Source: Beijerinckia sp. L45
GTDB taxonomy: Bacteria > Pseudomonadota > Alphaproteobacteria > Rhizobiales > Beijerinckiaceae
Direction of reading: 5' to 3'
Length of the DNA: 34,921 nucleotides
NCBI RefSeq assembly: GCF_009765775.1
Contig: NZ_LMUU01000211.1
Span: 1-34,921, forward strand
Made by a program: the position numbers and the translations under genes. Positions 34,525 through 34,921 of this stretch are shown here, piece by piece. The notes below the pieces were generated by a model that made no database searches, was not told the DNA's origin, and saw only the letters and a list, made by a program, of their open reading frames with translations. Numbering within the stretch: the first letter of the stretch is position 1; the number at the start of each line of letters is the position of its first letter.

Positions 34525-34921
34525 ATGAAATACTTCGGCATGGCCGCTGCGGCGGCTGCCTGTCTCCTGTCCTACTCGGTGCCCGTGATGGCCGCCGACG
34601 ACCTCGATTCGCTGATCGCGAACCCGTCGAACTGGGCGATCCCACAGGGAGATTACAGCGCTCATCGGTTCTCGAAGCTCGACCAGATCAACACGACCAA
34701 CGTGAAGAAGCTTCAGGTCGCGTGGACGTTCTCGACCGGCGTTCTGCGCGGTCACGAGGGTTCGCCCCTCGTCATCGGCGACATCATGTATGTCCACACG
34801 CCGTTCCCCAACATCGTCTACGCGCTCGACCTCAACAACGACGGCCGCATCATCTGGAAGTACGAGCCCAAACAGGATCCGAACGTGATCCCGGTCATGT
34901 GCTGCGACACCGTCAACCGCG
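34525..34921 (+). CDS. xoxF: Lanthanide-dependent methanol dehydrogenase XoxF, N-terminal part (runs off right edge)
   Basis: The first 132 codons of a PQQ-dependent periplasmic alcohol dehydrogenase. A signal peptide (about residues 1–23, ending VMAADD) is followed by NWAIPQGDYSAHRFSKLDQI, VAWTFSTGVLRGHEGSPLVI and YVHTPFPNIVYALDL, and by WKYEPKQDPNVIPVMCCDTV. The adjacent cysteines in CCDTV form the unusual vicinal disulfide near PQQ in this family. VIPVMCCDTVNR is the XoxF form and not the MxaF form, so a lanthanide-dependent enzyme oxidising methanol is expected. The metal-ligand aspartate that distinguishes it lies beyond the edge. GGAGGAA, seven bases upstream, supports the ATG. It identifies the host as a likely methylotroph. 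Confidence 0.93.
   Translation, partial: MKYFGMAAAAAACLLSYSVPVMAADDLDSLIANPSNWAIPQGDYSAHRFSKLDQINTTNVKKLQVAWTFSTGVLRGHEGSPLVIGDIMYVHTPFPNIVYALDLNNDGRIIWKYEPKQDPNVIPVMCCDTVNR

Overview
The window reads as a chromosomal segment of a GC-rich alphaproteobacterium, most likely a methylotroph of the order Hyphomicrobiales. The evidence is the rsmB–heparinase II/III pairing at the left edge, the codon bias, and a lanthanide-type methanol dehydrogenase (xoxF) that begins near the right edge and runs off it. No species can be named from the sequence alone.

Layout. (1) 1–8173 looks like core genome: a partial heparinase gene and rsmB (minus strand), a tightly coupled three-gene cell-envelope cassette (FAD oxidoreductase, GtrA flippase, large polytopic membrane protein), an orphan sensor histidine kinase, and a complete tRNA-Arg(ACG). 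(2) 8174–9929, directly 3' of the tRNA, is a decayed junction. It holds three tandem 11-bp repeats, a second short tandem repeat, a broken GIY-YIG nuclease gene and a truncated, frameshifted abortive-infection gene. This is the usual appearance of a tRNA-targeted island edge, although no integrase and no second att copy were found. (3) 9930–16548 is an arsenic and zinc/cadmium block: arsR-arsC-arsB-arsH, a zinc-type CDF exporter, a ZntA/CadA P-type ATPase and its divergent MerR-type regulator. (4) 16868–27778 holds two RND efflux systems in divergent orientation. One is CzcB/CzcA-type (divalent cations, minus strand) and one is CusB/CusA-type (monovalent copper/silver, plus strand). Each is preceded by a small secreted Cys-rich protein. 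Neither has an outer-membrane factor gene here. (5) 27913–29528 is a dmeR-dmeF-like regulator/exporter pair with a perfect 12-bp palindromic operator. (6) 29905–34048 is a fluoride and stress block: an ArsR-rhodanese regulator, then a clc-crcB operon with two small trailing ORFs, and then a plus-strand small membrane ORF. (7) From 34049 an AT-richer stretch leads to xoxF.

The most notable element is the pair of fluoride (crcB-type) riboswitches placed back to back at 33489–33549 (minus) and 33681–33729 (plus), each directly behind its own recognisable promoter. The minus-strand copy heads a CLC(F)-DUF190 fusion plus crcB and two unknown small ORFs. The plus-strand copy heads a small unknown membrane protein. 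In both, the 3' strand of aptamer helix P1 is also one arm of a long downstream hairpin, so the switching mechanism can be read from the sequence.

Taken together, the island supplies exporters and sensors for As, Zn/Cd/Pb, Cu/Ag, Co/Ni and fluoride, next to the gene of a rare-earth-dependent enzyme. Such a combination would suit a metal- and fluoride-rich mineral setting; that ecological reading is inference.
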